From contig NZ_LGEK01000025.1 in the NCBI RefSeq assembly GCF_001636615.1, positions 1 to 57,392 of the forward strand: a stretch of DNA of 57,392 nt, in the 5' to 3' direction. Source of the stretch: Mucilaginibacter sp. L294 (GTDB taxonomy: Bacteria; Bacteroidota; Bacteroidia; Sphingobacteriales; Sphingobacteriaceae). The notes beneath the pieces are model-generated. The model was not told the DNA's origin. It worked only from the letters and a program-made list of their open reading frames with translations, and made no database searches. Positions 43,561 to 53,215 of this stretch are shown here, piece by piece; position 1 is the first letter of the stretch, and each line of letters starts with the position of its first letter. A program made the translations under genes and the position numbers.

Positions 43561-44994
43561 TTATTTATCGTCAACCGGTGCCCATTGTGTATGGAAGGTG
43601 CCTTCTTTGCCTATCAGTTCGTAGGTATGCGCCCCAAAATAGTCGCGTTGTGCTTGCGTAAGGTTTGATGGCATACGCTCGCTGCGGAAAGCATCAAAGT
43701 ATTCTAAAGAAGCCGCATAAGCAGGTGTTGCAATACCCGCGTTAACTGCCGATGAAACTATTTTACGGATGCCCGGAAGTGTTCCTTTAACCAAAGCGGC
43801 AACATCAGCATCTAAAAGCAAATGCTCCAGGCCCTTGTTTTTACCGTAAGCGCCGTAAATGTTCTCCAGGAATTTAGAACGGATGATACAGCCACCCCTC
43901 CAGATCTTGGCAATTTCATCAAGCTTCAGGTCGTATTTGTATTCGGCAGAGGCAAGCGACAGCATGTGCATACCTTGTGAGTAGCTGATGATCATGGTGA
44001 AATAGAAAGCCTGCTCTAAAGCAGTTAACAGTTCATCTACGCTACCTTCAATGGTTTGGTTATCGTTAGTGCTGTATATGCCTGCTGCTTTTGTGCGTAG
44101 TGCTTTGTATTTTGATAGATCGCGCATGGCAACAGCGGTATCTACCGTTGGGATAGGTGCCTGCAAATCCATAGCGCTTTGCGATGTCCATTTACCGGTA
44201 CCTTTTGCACGGGCCTCATCTTTAATATCGTCTAAAAGCAAATGGTCGGTGCCTGGTGCTTTAAACTTGAAAATGTCCTTAGTGATATCTAACAAAAATG
44301 ATTGCAGGCGGCCGTTGTTCCAGTCGGTAAATATTTTACCGATGGCATCGTTATCCAGCTTTAAGCCTTTCTTCAATATCTCGTAGGTTTCGGCAAGTAA
44401 TTGCATAATACCATACTCGATGCCATTGTGCACCATCTTGACAAAGTGACCGGATGCACCAGGACCAATATAAGTTACGCAAGGCGCGCCATCAACTTTA
44501 GCAGCTATGGCTTCAAATATCGGCTTCATTACATTGTAGGCGTCTTTATCGCCACCCGGCATCATGCTTGGGCCGCGGCGGGCGCCCTCTTCACCACCAG
44601 ATACGCCCATACCGAAGAAATGCAGGCCTATGGCCTCCAGTTGGTCAACACGGCGGTTGGTATCAGTAAAGTGCGAGTTACCGCCATCAATTAAAATATC
44701 GCCTTTATCTAAAAGCGGGGTAAGCTCCTCAATTACGGCATCTACAATTTTACCGGCAGGTACCAGCATCATAATAGCACGTGGTGTACTAAGGCTTTGT
44801 ATAAACTCTTTTACATCGCCAAAACCCTTTACTTTTCTGTCGCCAGCCTCTTCATTTAAAGAAGCTACTTTTTCAGCGTCTTTATCGTGACCGGCAGCTG
44901 CATAACCGTGGTCGGCTATGTTCAGGAGCAGGCTACGGCCCATTACGCCTAAGCCTATCATACCGAAAGCATATTTATCTGTTGTTGCGCTCAT
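43561..44994 (-). CDS. gnd: 6-phosphogluconate dehydrogenase (decarboxylating)
   Basis: It converts 6-phosphogluconate to ribulose-5-phosphate and CO2. The 477-aa protein is the long form: GLGVMGRSLLLNIADHGY (about 13-30) binds the cofactor, GGNSHFTDTNRR (near 103), GMGVSGGEEGARRGPSMMPG and FVKMVHNGIEYG (catalytic Lys/His region near 183) form the active site, and IWRGGCIIRSKFL lies in the helical domain. It starts one base past the stop of the HAD gene, so they should be cotranscribed. Confidence 0.97.
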   Translation of the reverse strand: MSATTDKYAFGMIGLGVMGRSLLLNIADHGYAAAGHDKDAEKVASLNEEAGDRKVKGFGDVKEFIQSLSTPRAIMMLVPAGKIVDAVIEELTPLLDKGDILIDGGNSHFTDTNRRVDQLEAIGLHFFGMGVSGGEEGARRGPSMMPGGDKDAYNVMKPIFEAIAAKVDGAPCVTYIGPGASGHFVKMVHNGIEYGIMQLLAETYEILKKGLKLDNDAIGKIFTDWNNGRLQSFLLDITKDIFKFKAPGTDHLLLDDIKDEARAKGTGKWTSQSAMDLQAPIPTVDTAVAMRDLSKYKALRTKAAGIYSTNDNQTIEGSVDELLTALEQAFYFTMIISYSQGMHMLSLASAEYKYDLKLDEIAKIWRGGCIIRSKFLENIYGAYGKNKGLEHLLLDADVAALVKGTLPGIRKIVSSAVNAGIATPAYAASLEYFDAFRSERMPSNLTQAQRDYFGAHTYELIGKEGTFHTQWAPVDDK

Positions 44995-44995
44995 G

Positions 44996-45619
44996 TTATT
45001 TGAGGTTTTCTTTTTTTAAATTTTCTAATATTTCCTTAGTAGCTTCAAAGGAGGTATGCTGGTAGGCCTGCATGCCTAATTTATCGGCGGCCAGTGCAAA
45101 CATCTTCCGGTCGTCAAAGTATACGCATTCCTGTGGGCTGGCAAGGGCTATACCCATGGCAAGCTTAAATATGGCCGGGTCTGGCTTCCGGATTTTTACT
45201 TCACATGATGACACAAATGCGTCAAAAACATCATGCAGCTTAAACTTTTTAACACGGTAATCATTCAGCTCCTTGCCCTCGTTATTAATGGCTATGATGC
45301 GGAAACCACAATCTTTTTTCCATTCCTTTAACCACTTTAACATGTCAGGCAATTCTTTTGATTGCTTGAACATGAAATTTTTGAAGTCCTCGCGTGTAAA
45401 ATCGCGCGGATGGTTAAATATAACGGTGTCCAGGTACTCGTCAAGGTCAACACCAGAGGCTTCGTATACGTTAAATATAAACGTATGCAATTCGCTCAGC
45501 TCTTTATAGTCAAGCCCAAACAGCCGGGCAGCCTCTTGCCGGGATTCATGCCCCCAGCCATTGGTAAGCAACACACCGCCAATATCAAAAAATAAGACTT
45601 TTACTGATGTAGCTTCCAC
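44996..45619 (-). CDS. HAD-superfamily phosphatase-like protein
   Basis: A 207-aa HAD protein. The nucleophile motif reads FFDIGGVLLTNGW (near 10-22); the usual second Asp is Gly, as in YihX-like members. A helical cap (about 20-95), IAINNEGKE (motif II Asn), KIRKPDPAIFKLAM (motif III Lys) and YFDDRKMFALAADKLGM (motif IV) follow. Its place between transaldolase and gnd suggests a sugar phosphate substrate, but that is positional inference. Confidence 0.82.
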   Translation of the reverse strand: MEATSVKVLFFDIGGVLLTNGWGHESRQEAARLFGLDYKELSELHTFIFNVYEASGVDLDEYLDTVIFNHPRDFTREDFKNFMFKQSKELPDMLKWLKEWKKDCGFRIIAINNEGKELNDYRVKKFKLHDVFDAFVSSCEVKIRKPDPAIFKLAMGIALASPQECVYFDDRKMFALAADKLGMQAYQHTSFEATKEILENLKKENLK

Positions 45620-45624
45620 TGTGT

Positions 45625-46719
45625 TTATGCTTTAGCTTTTTGATCTTCGATAGCTTTCAGCAATTTTTCGAAAGGCTTGTTGAATTTCTCAATACCTTCA
45701 TCTTCCAGGTCCTGGGTGATCTTGTCCAGATCAATACCTAAAGCTTTTAATCTGCCTAAGGTTTCGGTAGCCTGGTCTAAACCTAATATCAAAGTATCTG
45801 CTGCAATACCATGGTCACGGAATGCTTCAATAGTTTCCAATGGAACGGTATCAACAGTATCCGAACCGATTAAGGCCTCAACATATTTGGTATCTTTAAA
45901 CGCAGGGTTTTTACTGCCGGTACTTGCCCAAAGCAAACGTTGTGGCTTACCGCCTTTTGCTTCCAAAGCTTTCCAACGCTCGGTGCTGAACACCCTTTTG
46001 TAAATTTCGTATGCTTTTTTAGCAGATGCGATAGCTACTTCACCAACCAGTCCATTTTCGCCTTTTTCCTGTAATAATGGGTCAACAACCACATCAATAC
46101 GGCTTAAAAAGAAACTTGCTACCGATGAGATATGTTCAATGTTATGGCCTGCGGCTAAATGGTCTTCTAAACCAGCGATGTAAGCTTCGGTAACCTCTTC
46201 GTAACGCTCTAAACCAAATAGTAAAGTAACATTAATATTGATGCCCTTGGCGATAGACTGGCGGATAGCTTTCAAGCCCGGTTTTGTGCCCGGAATTTTG
46301 ATCATCACGTTCTCGCGGTCAACCTGTTTCCAAAGTAACTCAGCTTGTTTGGCAGTACCTTCAGCATCTAAAGCCAAAAACGGAGAAACCTCAAGGCTTA
46401 CGTAACCGTCAGAACCTTTAACGCCTTCGTTATATACACCACTGAACAGATCGGCAGCAGCCTGGATGTCTTTGATAGCTAAACCAAAGAAAAGCTCTTC
46501 GGTAGTTTTGGCGGTTGCGCCAAGTGTTTTTATATCCGCATCATAATCAGAACTGCTGGTTATGGCTTTTTCAAATATCGCGGGGTTTGAGGTTACGCCT
46601 CTTACGCCATCCTCGTCTATCAGTTTTTGTAATTTACCCGATGAGATGATTTCGCGGTCAATAAAATCAAGCCAGATGCTCTGGCCGAAATCATGTATTT
46701 GTTTTACGTTATTTGCCAT
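45625..46719 (-). CDS. tal: Transaldolase (long Tal form)
   Basis: It transfers dihydroxyacetone units between sugar phosphates in the non-oxidative branch. I choose the ATG at 46719, giving MANNVKQIHDFGQSIWLDFI and 364 aa, the length of the long Tal group; the frame to 46776 begins without an ATG. Motifs are GVTSNPAIFEKAI (near 37) and VMIKIPGTKPGLKAIRQ (near 137), with the Schiff-base Lys, then LLWASTGSKNP. It lies 5 bases from the HAD gene. Confidence 0.93.
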   Translation of the reverse strand: MANNVKQIHDFGQSIWLDFIDREIISSGKLQKLIDEDGVRGVTSNPAIFEKAITSSSDYDADIKTLGATAKTTEELFFGLAIKDIQAAADLFSGVYNEGVKGSDGYVSLEVSPFLALDAEGTAKQAELLWKQVDRENVMIKIPGTKPGLKAIRQSIAKGININVTLLFGLERYEEVTEAYIAGLEDHLAAGHNIEHISSVASFFLSRIDVVVDPLLQEKGENGLVGEVAIASAKKAYEIYKRVFSTERWKALEAKGGKPQRLLWASTGSKNPAFKDTKYVEALIGSDTVDTVPLETIEAFRDHGIAADTLILGLDQATETLGRLKALGIDLDKITQDLEDEGIEKFNKPFEKLLKAIEDQKAKA

Positions 46720-46847
46720 GATGAATGTATATAGTGTTGTTTTAAATTCTTGTTTATTATTAATTTTTTGTTGCACAAATCTCAGGTTTAATACACCCGA
46801 TAGTGTAATATTAATCTCCTTATTATGTTAGGCTTAAGTCACAATTA

Positions 46848-47546
46848 TCAGTTATTCTCTGCTGTTAAAATTTGCAGATTGTACCCAATAAAAAGCCCGC
46901 TTTCTATAACGCCGGTTATGGCTTTTATATCACGTTCCAGGCTATCTTTTATTTTATCAAAATAGCAATCCAGTATCAGGTTGCCATTCTCAGTAATAAT
47001 AGAACCGTCCTTCCCTTTTGCGGGCCTTAAGGCTATGTTGTTGGCGCCAAGTTTTTTCAGTTCGGCCTCTACATGCAATAGTGCCTGCGGGAAAACCTCA
47101 ACCGGTACCGGGAAGTTTGTTCCCAACTTTGGCACCAGCTTGCTATCGTCAACAATAATGTAGTTTACCTTGCTACTGCTTATCAATAGCTTCTCTTTAA
47201 ACATAGCGCCACCGCGGCCTTTTATCAGCCAGTTGTTTGGGTCAACCTCGTCGGCCCCGTCAAAAAGCCAATCGGGGGTGTGTTCAAACAAAGTGGTGAG
47301 CGGGATGCCCAGCTTGCTGCAAAACATCGTTATTTCTAATGATGTTGGTATAGCCAATATGTTCAACTCTTCTGCCTTTATCCTTTCAGATATGGCCAAT
47401 AACGCCATATAAACCGTAGAGCCCGAGCCCACACCAAGCACATCGCCATTTTTTACCATTGCGGCAATTTGCTGCGCTACCTTTTGTTTGCCTGCCGGGT
47501 TGACGATCTGCGACGACCATTGAAGCGTACTAATTAAACTATCCAT
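46848..47546 (-). CDS. rpiA: Ribose-5-phosphate isomerase A
   Basis: It interconverts ribose- and ribulose-5-phosphate. The 232-aa protein shows VLGVGSGSTVYMALLAI (about 34-50), DWLFDGADEVDP (near 90) and LIKGRGGAMFKEKLL (near 105), the catalytic blocks of RpiA. The start codon at 47546 abuts the hairpin repeat separating it from tkt. A non-homologous RpiB is encoded at 3161-3598. Confidence 0.95.
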   Translation of the reverse strand: MDSLISTLQWSSQIVNPAGKQKVAQQIAAMVKNGDVLGVGSGSTVYMALLAISERIKAEELNILAIPTSLEITMFCSKLGIPLTTLFEHTPDWLFDGADEVDPNNWLIKGRGGAMFKEKLLISSSKVNYIIVDDSKLVPKLGTNFPVPVEVFPQALLHVEAELKKLGANNIALRPAKGKDGSIITENGNLILDCYFDKIKDSLERDIKAITGVIESGLFIGYNLQILTAENN

Positions 47547-47550
47547 GCTT

Positions 47551-47639
47551 GGAGATTGGAGATGTTAGATATGAGATTTGAGATGAAGACCTACCAAAGT
47601 TTGTCTCATGTCTCAAATCTCACTTCTCATATCTATAAC
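47551..47639. repeat. Inverted repeat with periodic arms filling the tkt-rpiA gap
   Basis: The left arm (47551-47590) and right arm (47603-47639) are imperfect complements made of GAGATTTGAGATGAGA-like units. The tkt stop codon (47633-47635) lies inside the right arm and rpiA begins 5 bases beyond the left arm. The hairpin thus occupies the whole intercistronic space of the operon. Confidence 0.75.
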
Positions 47640-49639
47640 AAAGCTTTCGCTCTTTTAACTACGTTTTCAATTGTAAAGCCGAAGTGTTTGTACAGGTCGT
47701 CTGCCGGGGCCGATTCACCAAAGGTGGTCATGCCCAGCATATCGCCTTCGTCGGTAGTGTATTTGTGCCATCCCATTGGTGATGCCATTTCAACAGCTAA
47801 ACGTTTGCGGCTTGCTTTAGGGAATACCTTCTCTTTGTAAGCAGCATCCTGTTTCTCAAACAACTCCCATGATGGCATGCTCACCACACGGGTAGAGATA
47901 CCGTCTTTTTCAAGCTGTGCCTGTGCATCTAAGATCAACGCAACTTCAGAACCGGTAGCCAGTAATATCAAATCAACACCTTTGCTGGCTTCTGATAAGA
48001 TGTACGCACCTTTTTCCAGGTCGGCAGCTTTACCGTATTTGTCCTGATCAAGTATAGGCAATGCCTGGCGGGTAAATACCAACACTGTTGGGCCGCCTTT
48101 TTTCTCGATAGCTACCTTCCATGCAAATGCGGTTTCGTTAGCATCGGCAGGGCGTATAACAGTTACGTTAGGGATTGCGCGCAGCGATGATAAATGCTCT
48201 ACAGGCTGATGCGTGGTTCCGTCTTCTCCTAAACCGATACTATCATGGGTATAAACAAATATCGGGCTTATCTTCATAATGGCCGCCAAACGGATCGGCG
48301 GGCGCATATAATCAGCAAATTGCAGGAAGGTTGCGCCAAACGGTAACAAGCCTTTTGTTAAGGACATACCGTTTAATGCCGAACCCATAGCATGTTCGCG
48401 GATACCGAAGTGGAAGTTGCGGCCGCCCCTGTTCTCAGACGTAAATGAATCAAAATCTTTCAGGTTGGTTTCTGTTGATGGCGAAAGATCCGCGGCACCA
48501 CCAATAAGGTTTGGCAGGCTTGCAGCAACAGCGTTCAACACTTTACCAGATGCCTGGCGGGTTGCCATTTTAGGGTCGCTACCTTTAAATACCGGCAGTT
48601 TATCTGTCCAGCCTTTTGGCAGATCGCCTTTAAAAGCAGCTTCATATTCGGCAGCCAGTTCGGGGAATTTCTCTTTGTATTTGGCAAAAAGCTCATTCCA
48701 TTTGGCTTCGGTTTTCTCGCCGCGTGCGCCTTTTTCGTGGTAGTATTTTAATACTTCGGCAGGTACGTTGAATGATTTCTCCGGATCGAAACCGAAAAAC
48801 TCTTTTACCAGTTTAATTTCATCAGCCCCCAGCGGCGAACCGTGTGAACCTGCGGTGCCTGATTTGTTAGGGCTGCCGTAAGCGATCAATGAACGTACGC
48901 GGATCAACGATGGTTTCTGCGTTTCAGATTTCGCGTTGATCAACGCCAGCTCTAAAGCATGGGTATCGTTAACATCCGGCAGGTCCTGTACATGCCAGCC
49001 GTATGCGCGGAAACGGGCGCTTACATCTTCATTAAAGGCAATATCGGTGCTGCCTTCAATAGAGATGTGATTATCATCGTATAAATAGATCAAGTTACCT
49101 AACTGTAAGTGCCCTGCCAATGAAGCAGCCTCAGAAGTTACGCCTTCCATCATATCGCCATCACTACAAATAGTGTAAATGTTGTAGTTGAAAAGATCGA
49201 AACCCGGTTTATTGTAACGTGCCGCTAAATGTTTTTGGGCGATAGCAAAACCAACAGCGTTTGCAAAACCCTGGCCCAACGGACCGGTGGTAACATCAAC
49301 ACCCGGTGCCAAACCGTATTCGGGGTGGCCGGCAGTTTTGCTGTTTAACTGGCGGAATTGTTTGATATCATCTAAAGAAAGATCATACCCGGTAAGGTAT
49401 AAGAAATTGTATTGTAAGATACAAGCGTGACCTGCAGAAAGGATAAACCTGTCGCGGTTTGCAAAATCAGGATTTTTGGGGTTATAATTTAAAAACTTGG
49501 TCCAAAGTACATGGCCCATCGGTGCCAAAGCCATTGCCGTGCCCGGGTGGCCCGAATTTGCTTTTTGTACTGCATCTGCCGAAAGGATCCTTACGGTATC
49601 TATTGCTAATTGTTCCAGTTCTTTGTTTTGTTTTTCCAT
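47633..49639 (-). CDS. tkt: Transketolase
   Basis: This thiamine-diphosphate enzyme moves two-carbon ketol units between sugar phosphates. The 668-aa single chain is full length: KANSGHPGTAMALAPMGHVL (near 25-45), the ThDP motif CSDGDMMEGVTSEAAS (near 160), GSHGSPLG, FGIREHAMGSALNGM (near 407), and HDSIGLGEDGTTHQPVEHL (near 466). It is the second gene of the cluster, 26 bases after the glucokinase gene. Confidence 0.97.
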   Translation of the reverse strand: MEKQNKELEQLAIDTVRILSADAVQKANSGHPGTAMALAPMGHVLWTKFLNYNPKNPDFANRDRFILSAGHACILQYNFLYLTGYDLSLDDIKQFRQLNSKTAGHPEYGLAPGVDVTTGPLGQGFANAVGFAIAQKHLAARYNKPGFDLFNYNIYTICSDGDMMEGVTSEAASLAGHLQLGNLIYLYDDNHISIEGSTDIAFNEDVSARFRAYGWHVQDLPDVNDTHALELALINAKSETQKPSLIRVRSLIAYGSPNKSGTAGSHGSPLGADEIKLVKEFFGFDPEKSFNVPAEVLKYYHEKGARGEKTEAKWNELFAKYKEKFPELAAEYEAAFKGDLPKGWTDKLPVFKGSDPKMATRQASGKVLNAVAASLPNLIGGAADLSPSTETNLKDFDSFTSENRGGRNFHFGIREHAMGSALNGMSLTKGLLPFGATFLQFADYMRPPIRLAAIMKISPIFVYTHDSIGLGEDGTTHQPVEHLSSLRAIPNVTVIRPADANETAFAWKVAIEKKGGPTVLVFTRQALPILDQDKYGKAADLEKGAYILSEASKGVDLILLATGSEVALILDAQAQLEKDGISTRVVSMPSWELFEKQDAAYKEKVFPKASRKRLAVEMASPMGWHKYTTDEGDMLGMTTFGESAPADDLYKHFGFTIENVVKRAKALL

Positions 49640-49665
49640 TGTTGTAAGTAAAAAAAGAAAGATGA

Positions 49666-50421
49666 TTATTTTGTTGGGGTTGCCATTGCGGTATGTGTAA
49701 CGGGGTGCTTATCCTCCTGCCACAACTTGGCCCCGCCTTTAATGCCGTCGGCATTGGTTACTATTTTCATGTTTTTGTCCAGCTTAAAATCAAGCAGGTC
49801 AGAGTTGCCGCCGCCTATATACAAATAGTCGTAGTTGAATACCGTTTTTAATATTTCAAAAACTTTTTTGATGCGTCGGTTCCATTTTTTTTCGCCTATT
49901 TCGTCAAGTGCCTTATCGCCAATATACTGGTCGTAATCGCGGCCTTTTGATACCGGATGATGTGATACCTCCAGGTGCGGCAAAAGGTGCCCGTCCATTA
50001 ACAGGGCGGTGCCAAAACCAGTGCCCAGGGTAATTACCATTTCAAGCCCCTTGCCGCTTACTACGCCAAGGCCCTGCATATCGGCATCATTCACAACCTG
50101 CACATCCTTGCCCAGGTCGTCCTGCAGTAGTTTCCTAAAGTCAACGTCTTTCCAAAAATCGTTGCCCAGGTTTGGCGCTGTTTTTACAATGCTGTTGCGT
50201 ACATACCCCGGGAAGCCTACCGATATCTTATCGAAAGCCGGGAAATCTTTCACCAGTGTATTAATAGCCTTAACCACATTAGCCGGATTGGCCGGTTTGG
50301 GTGTTACTATTTTTTTGTAATCCATGGTAAGGTCGCCCTTGCTGTTCAGGATAGTAGCTTTAATACTGGAGCCACCGATATCAATTGAAAGGATTTTTAA
50401 CTTAGAAGGCGTTGTTTTCAT
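49666..50421 (-). CDS. ROK-family glucokinase (polyphosphate glucokinase-like)
   Basis: A 251-aa sugar kinase likely to feed the cluster with glucose-6-phosphate. ILSIDIGGSSIKATILN (about 11-27) is the phosphate-binding loop, VVNDADMQGLG (near 110) holds the catalytic Asp, and ITLGTGFGTALLMDG (near 129) is the second phosphate motif. Length and these motifs resemble polyphosphate/ATP glucokinases, but the phosphate donor is not certain. It is the first gene of the cluster; the promoter should lie in 50422-50520, where I see no exact TAnnTTTG. Confidence 0.85.
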   Translation of the reverse strand: MKTTPSKLKILSIDIGGSSIKATILNSKGDLTMDYKKIVTPKPANPANVVKAINTLVKDFPAFDKISVGFPGYVRNSIVKTAPNLGNDFWKDVDFRKLLQDDLGKDVQVVNDADMQGLGVVSGKGLEMVITLGTGFGTALLMDGHLLPHLEVSHHPVSKGRDYDQYIGDKALDEIGEKKWNRRIKKVFEILKTVFNYDYLYIGGGNSDLLDFKLDKNMKIVTNADGIKGGAKLWQEDKHPVTHTAMATPTK

Positions 50422-50670
50422 GTAACCGGTGATATGGGTTGAATGTATTAGCAGGTTTCAGTGCGTAAATATCACATTTTTAATAATAAATAGATATTAT
50501 TTAGCTATAATATTAAACGCCAAATAAACAGCATACGAATAACATAATTGTAATGCTGGTGTTATTTTATTAGCGAACACGTTGTAGTACTAACCCCATT
50601 ACCGTAAAGCGGTTTTTATTAATTGGCTTTTATGACATTGAAGCAACGGAAATAAGGGGTTAACAAACCT

Positions 50671-50759
50671 ACGTGTCGTTGCGACGTGGCAATCCCCGAC
50701 ATGCTTGTCGCCTACTTTATATCGAAGATTGCCACGCTACGCTCGCAATGACGCGCGTA
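50671..50759. repeat. REP-like inverted repeat (CATTGCGA/TGGCAATC type)
   Basis: CGTTGCGACGTGGCAATC and GATTGCCACGCTACGCTCGC-AATGACG form imperfectly paired arms. This is a widespread bacterial REP-like sequence type (general knowledge). It lies at the junction of the pentose phosphate cluster and the glycan-degrading genes. The remaining part of the 50422-50774 gap is AT-rich without clear features. Confidence 0.7.
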
Positions 50760-50774
50760 GAATACAACGCTTTG

Positions 50775-53156
50775 CTAAATCACAAACTTATTTACCCCAC
50801 CCTTTAAGTAATAGCTTTTCCCTTTCCAAACAAACACCCCATCGGTTTTTATTGGCAGGTTGATGCTGATATTCCATTTGGCGCCATTCTTAATATAATT
50901 AACCGCCACTGTACCGTTGGGGTGCGGCATTTCGCCGGATGCGTTTTCCATTTTGCCTAAATGCGGCTCAACTTTAATTTTGCTAAAGCCCGGCGCATAA
51001 CTATCTATCCCCAATATCGTGCGGAAGAACTCGATATTCGGGCTGGCGCCCCAGGCATGGCAATCAGAGCGGTTGTGCTCCAGATCAGAGATCTCGGCCC
51101 AGGTGGTGAGCCCCATTTTGATGTTGTTGCGCCATATATCCAGCCAGTTCATATAATCATTACCCAAGCCGCCTTTTACCATAGCCTGGTGTACATAGTA
51201 TTTAAAATAGATGGTAGATTTTACCAGGCTGGTATCATTTTCCAGCTTTTTGCTAAGCGTGGCGGCATTGATGCCTGTTGACACTCCACTTAAAATAGCC
51301 AGTGCATTGGCGTGTTGTGACCAGGTTGCCTTCTCTTTAGTATCCGCAAAAAGCCCTTTCCCGGCATCCCAGTAGTTTTTCTGTATGGTGAGTTTTAGCT
51401 GCGCGGCCTTAGTGGCATATTTTTGCGCGTATGCAGGCTCGCCCAGTTTGGCTTCCATTTCGGCAGCTTGCTGGTAGGCCCATAATAACTGCATATCCAA
51501 CATAGCCGAATTGCCGTCCTTATCTTTGGGTGGCTGGCCAAAGTCCCACCCCTTATTGCTTACCCAGTCGACAAACGTCCAATACGGCGGATTTTTTAGC
51601 GAGCCATTTGCCTGTTGGTATTTGCTGAAGAAAGCCAGCACCTGGCGCACGCCGTCAAGTTTATCTTTTACAAATTCAGGGTCGTTGCGGTACATCCAAT
51701 AGTCGTGCAACATGCCAACATACCAAAGCGAAAAAGTAGATATGATCTGCGGACTGTATGATGGGTGCCTGCTCAAAGTTATCCCCTCGGCAATGCGCGA
51801 GTGGTCTATCAGGTTAAGGGCGTTGCGGGCAAGGCGGTCGTCTCCGGTGTTGTAATAAGATACTAACGCCTGGATGCGGCCATCGCCAATGTATTGCAGC
51901 TGCTCATAATAAGGGCAGTCAAAATAGGTTTCAACCGCGCATGAGCGGGCCGTGCGCCAGCCAATATCCATTATCTGCTGTATTTCGGGGTTGCCGGTTT
52001 GTATTGTGGCGTTCTGTTTAAAAGGATAGCCTGTGAAGGTGCCGTAAATATCATCAATGGTAAGCGGTTGGTCTTTTGTGGTGATGTTAACCAATATGTA
52101 CCTGTATGTACGGAAAGCCAGCGTGGTAAAACTTTGATTTGCCGAACCATCGGCAGTAATGCTATCCTTACGGCCTACAAATTTATAACCATCCACATCG
52201 TTACGGTTAGGCTTTACCATTTCGTATGTATTACCTACGTTCACCATAGGCGATTCGCAGTAGGTGAACGAAATGCCAGCCTTATCGCCCCCGCTCATGT
52301 TCAGGGTTAAATAGGCGTTGGTTAAAAATGATTGATCCAGCAGCATGGATGCTGTGGTATTGGCCGGGATGGTTATTGCACTTTTAGTAGCCGGGAAACC
52401 CGCGGGCGCAATAAAACCTTTTGCCTTACGCAGCGATGCCAACCGCTGCGTTTTCAATTCCATTTGCGGAATGGCCGATGGTACCAGCATCCACCCAAAC
52501 CCGTTGGTTATGCCCTTTGGGTTACCGTTATCTATTTTTTGGGCTTGCAGCCACTGGCTATCATTAAAGTTATTGGCAACCCAGTCTTTAAGGTTCTGGT
52601 GCATATCTACCATTTCGCCCGGGCCGGCAACGTAATAGGTAGCATACCCAACACCTGTTAACGGGGCGTAGGCTTTGTTACGGATGCCTTTCCAGGTATT
52701 ATTGGTGTTCAGGATCTCTTCTTTTTCGGTGTCGCCCTGTAAAATGAATGCCGTACGCTCAGATATCTGTGCTTCGGGGCGGGTGTCGCCATCGTTCCAA
52801 ACCAAAGCGGCCACGGTGTTTTTGCCGGCTTCTAAATAAGGGGCTATATCTATGGTTTCATAATTCCAGTAATAGGTATCGCCACGGGCCGGGCCCATGC
52901 TAACCAGCTTTTCATTCACGTATAATTTATAACGGTTATCTGCCGATACATGGATCACAAATTTGGCGGGTTTGGTAGGCAGATCAACGCTTTTGCGGAA
53001 ATGATAAACCCCGTAGCCATTGTTAGGCTCGTTGGGTATAGTTATCCATTGTGCCCTCCATTGTTTGCTTAGCAAGTGGGGATTTATGTTTTGCGCGAAG
53101 GTTTTAGAAACAATAAAACACAGCAGGAGTAAGGCAAGTTTGGTAAAGGATCTCAT
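50775..53156 (-). CDS. Exported GH78-like alpha-L-rhamnosidase family protein
   Basis: A 793-aa protein with signal peptide (MRSFTKLALLLLCFIVSKTFAQ). The N-terminal beta domain (about 30-200) contains FVIHVSADNRYKLYVNEKLV, typical of rhamnosidase lectin-like domains. The (alpha/alpha)6 catalytic region (about 370-700) has TYFDCPYYEQLQYIGDGRIQ, corresponding to the DCPxxxE..GW.GD block of GH78, and DCHAWGASPNIEFF later. The E/GW part is altered, so rhamnose specificity is uncertain. Two further exported hydrolases follow upstream on the same strand. Confidence 0.78.
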   Translation of the reverse strand: MRSFTKLALLLLCFIVSKTFAQNINPHLLSKQWRAQWITIPNEPNNGYGVYHFRKSVDLPTKPAKFVIHVSADNRYKLYVNEKLVSMGPARGDTYYWNYETIDIAPYLEAGKNTVAALVWNDGDTRPEAQISERTAFILQGDTEKEEILNTNNTWKGIRNKAYAPLTGVGYATYYVAGPGEMVDMHQNLKDWVANNFNDSQWLQAQKIDNGNPKGITNGFGWMLVPSAIPQMELKTQRLASLRKAKGFIAPAGFPATKSAITIPANTTASMLLDQSFLTNAYLTLNMSGGDKAGISFTYCESPMVNVGNTYEMVKPNRNDVDGYKFVGRKDSITADGSANQSFTTLAFRTYRYILVNITTKDQPLTIDDIYGTFTGYPFKQNATIQTGNPEIQQIMDIGWRTARSCAVETYFDCPYYEQLQYIGDGRIQALVSYYNTGDDRLARNALNLIDHSRIAEGITLSRHPSYSPQIISTFSLWYVGMLHDYWMYRNDPEFVKDKLDGVRQVLAFFSKYQQANGSLKNPPYWTFVDWVSNKGWDFGQPPKDKDGNSAMLDMQLLWAYQQAAEMEAKLGEPAYAQKYATKAAQLKLTIQKNYWDAGKGLFADTKEKATWSQHANALAILSGVSTGINAATLSKKLENDTSLVKSTIYFKYYVHQAMVKGGLGNDYMNWLDIWRNNIKMGLTTWAEISDLEHNRSDCHAWGASPNIEFFRTILGIDSYAPGFSKIKVEPHLGKMENASGEMPHPNGTVAVNYIKNGAKWNISINLPIKTDGVFVWKGKSYYLKGGVNKFVI

Positions 53157-53215
53157 TATAGGTGTATTACAGGTTCATCTAAAGATACGGTTTGTAATAG
53201 TACAATTCTCTGCCA

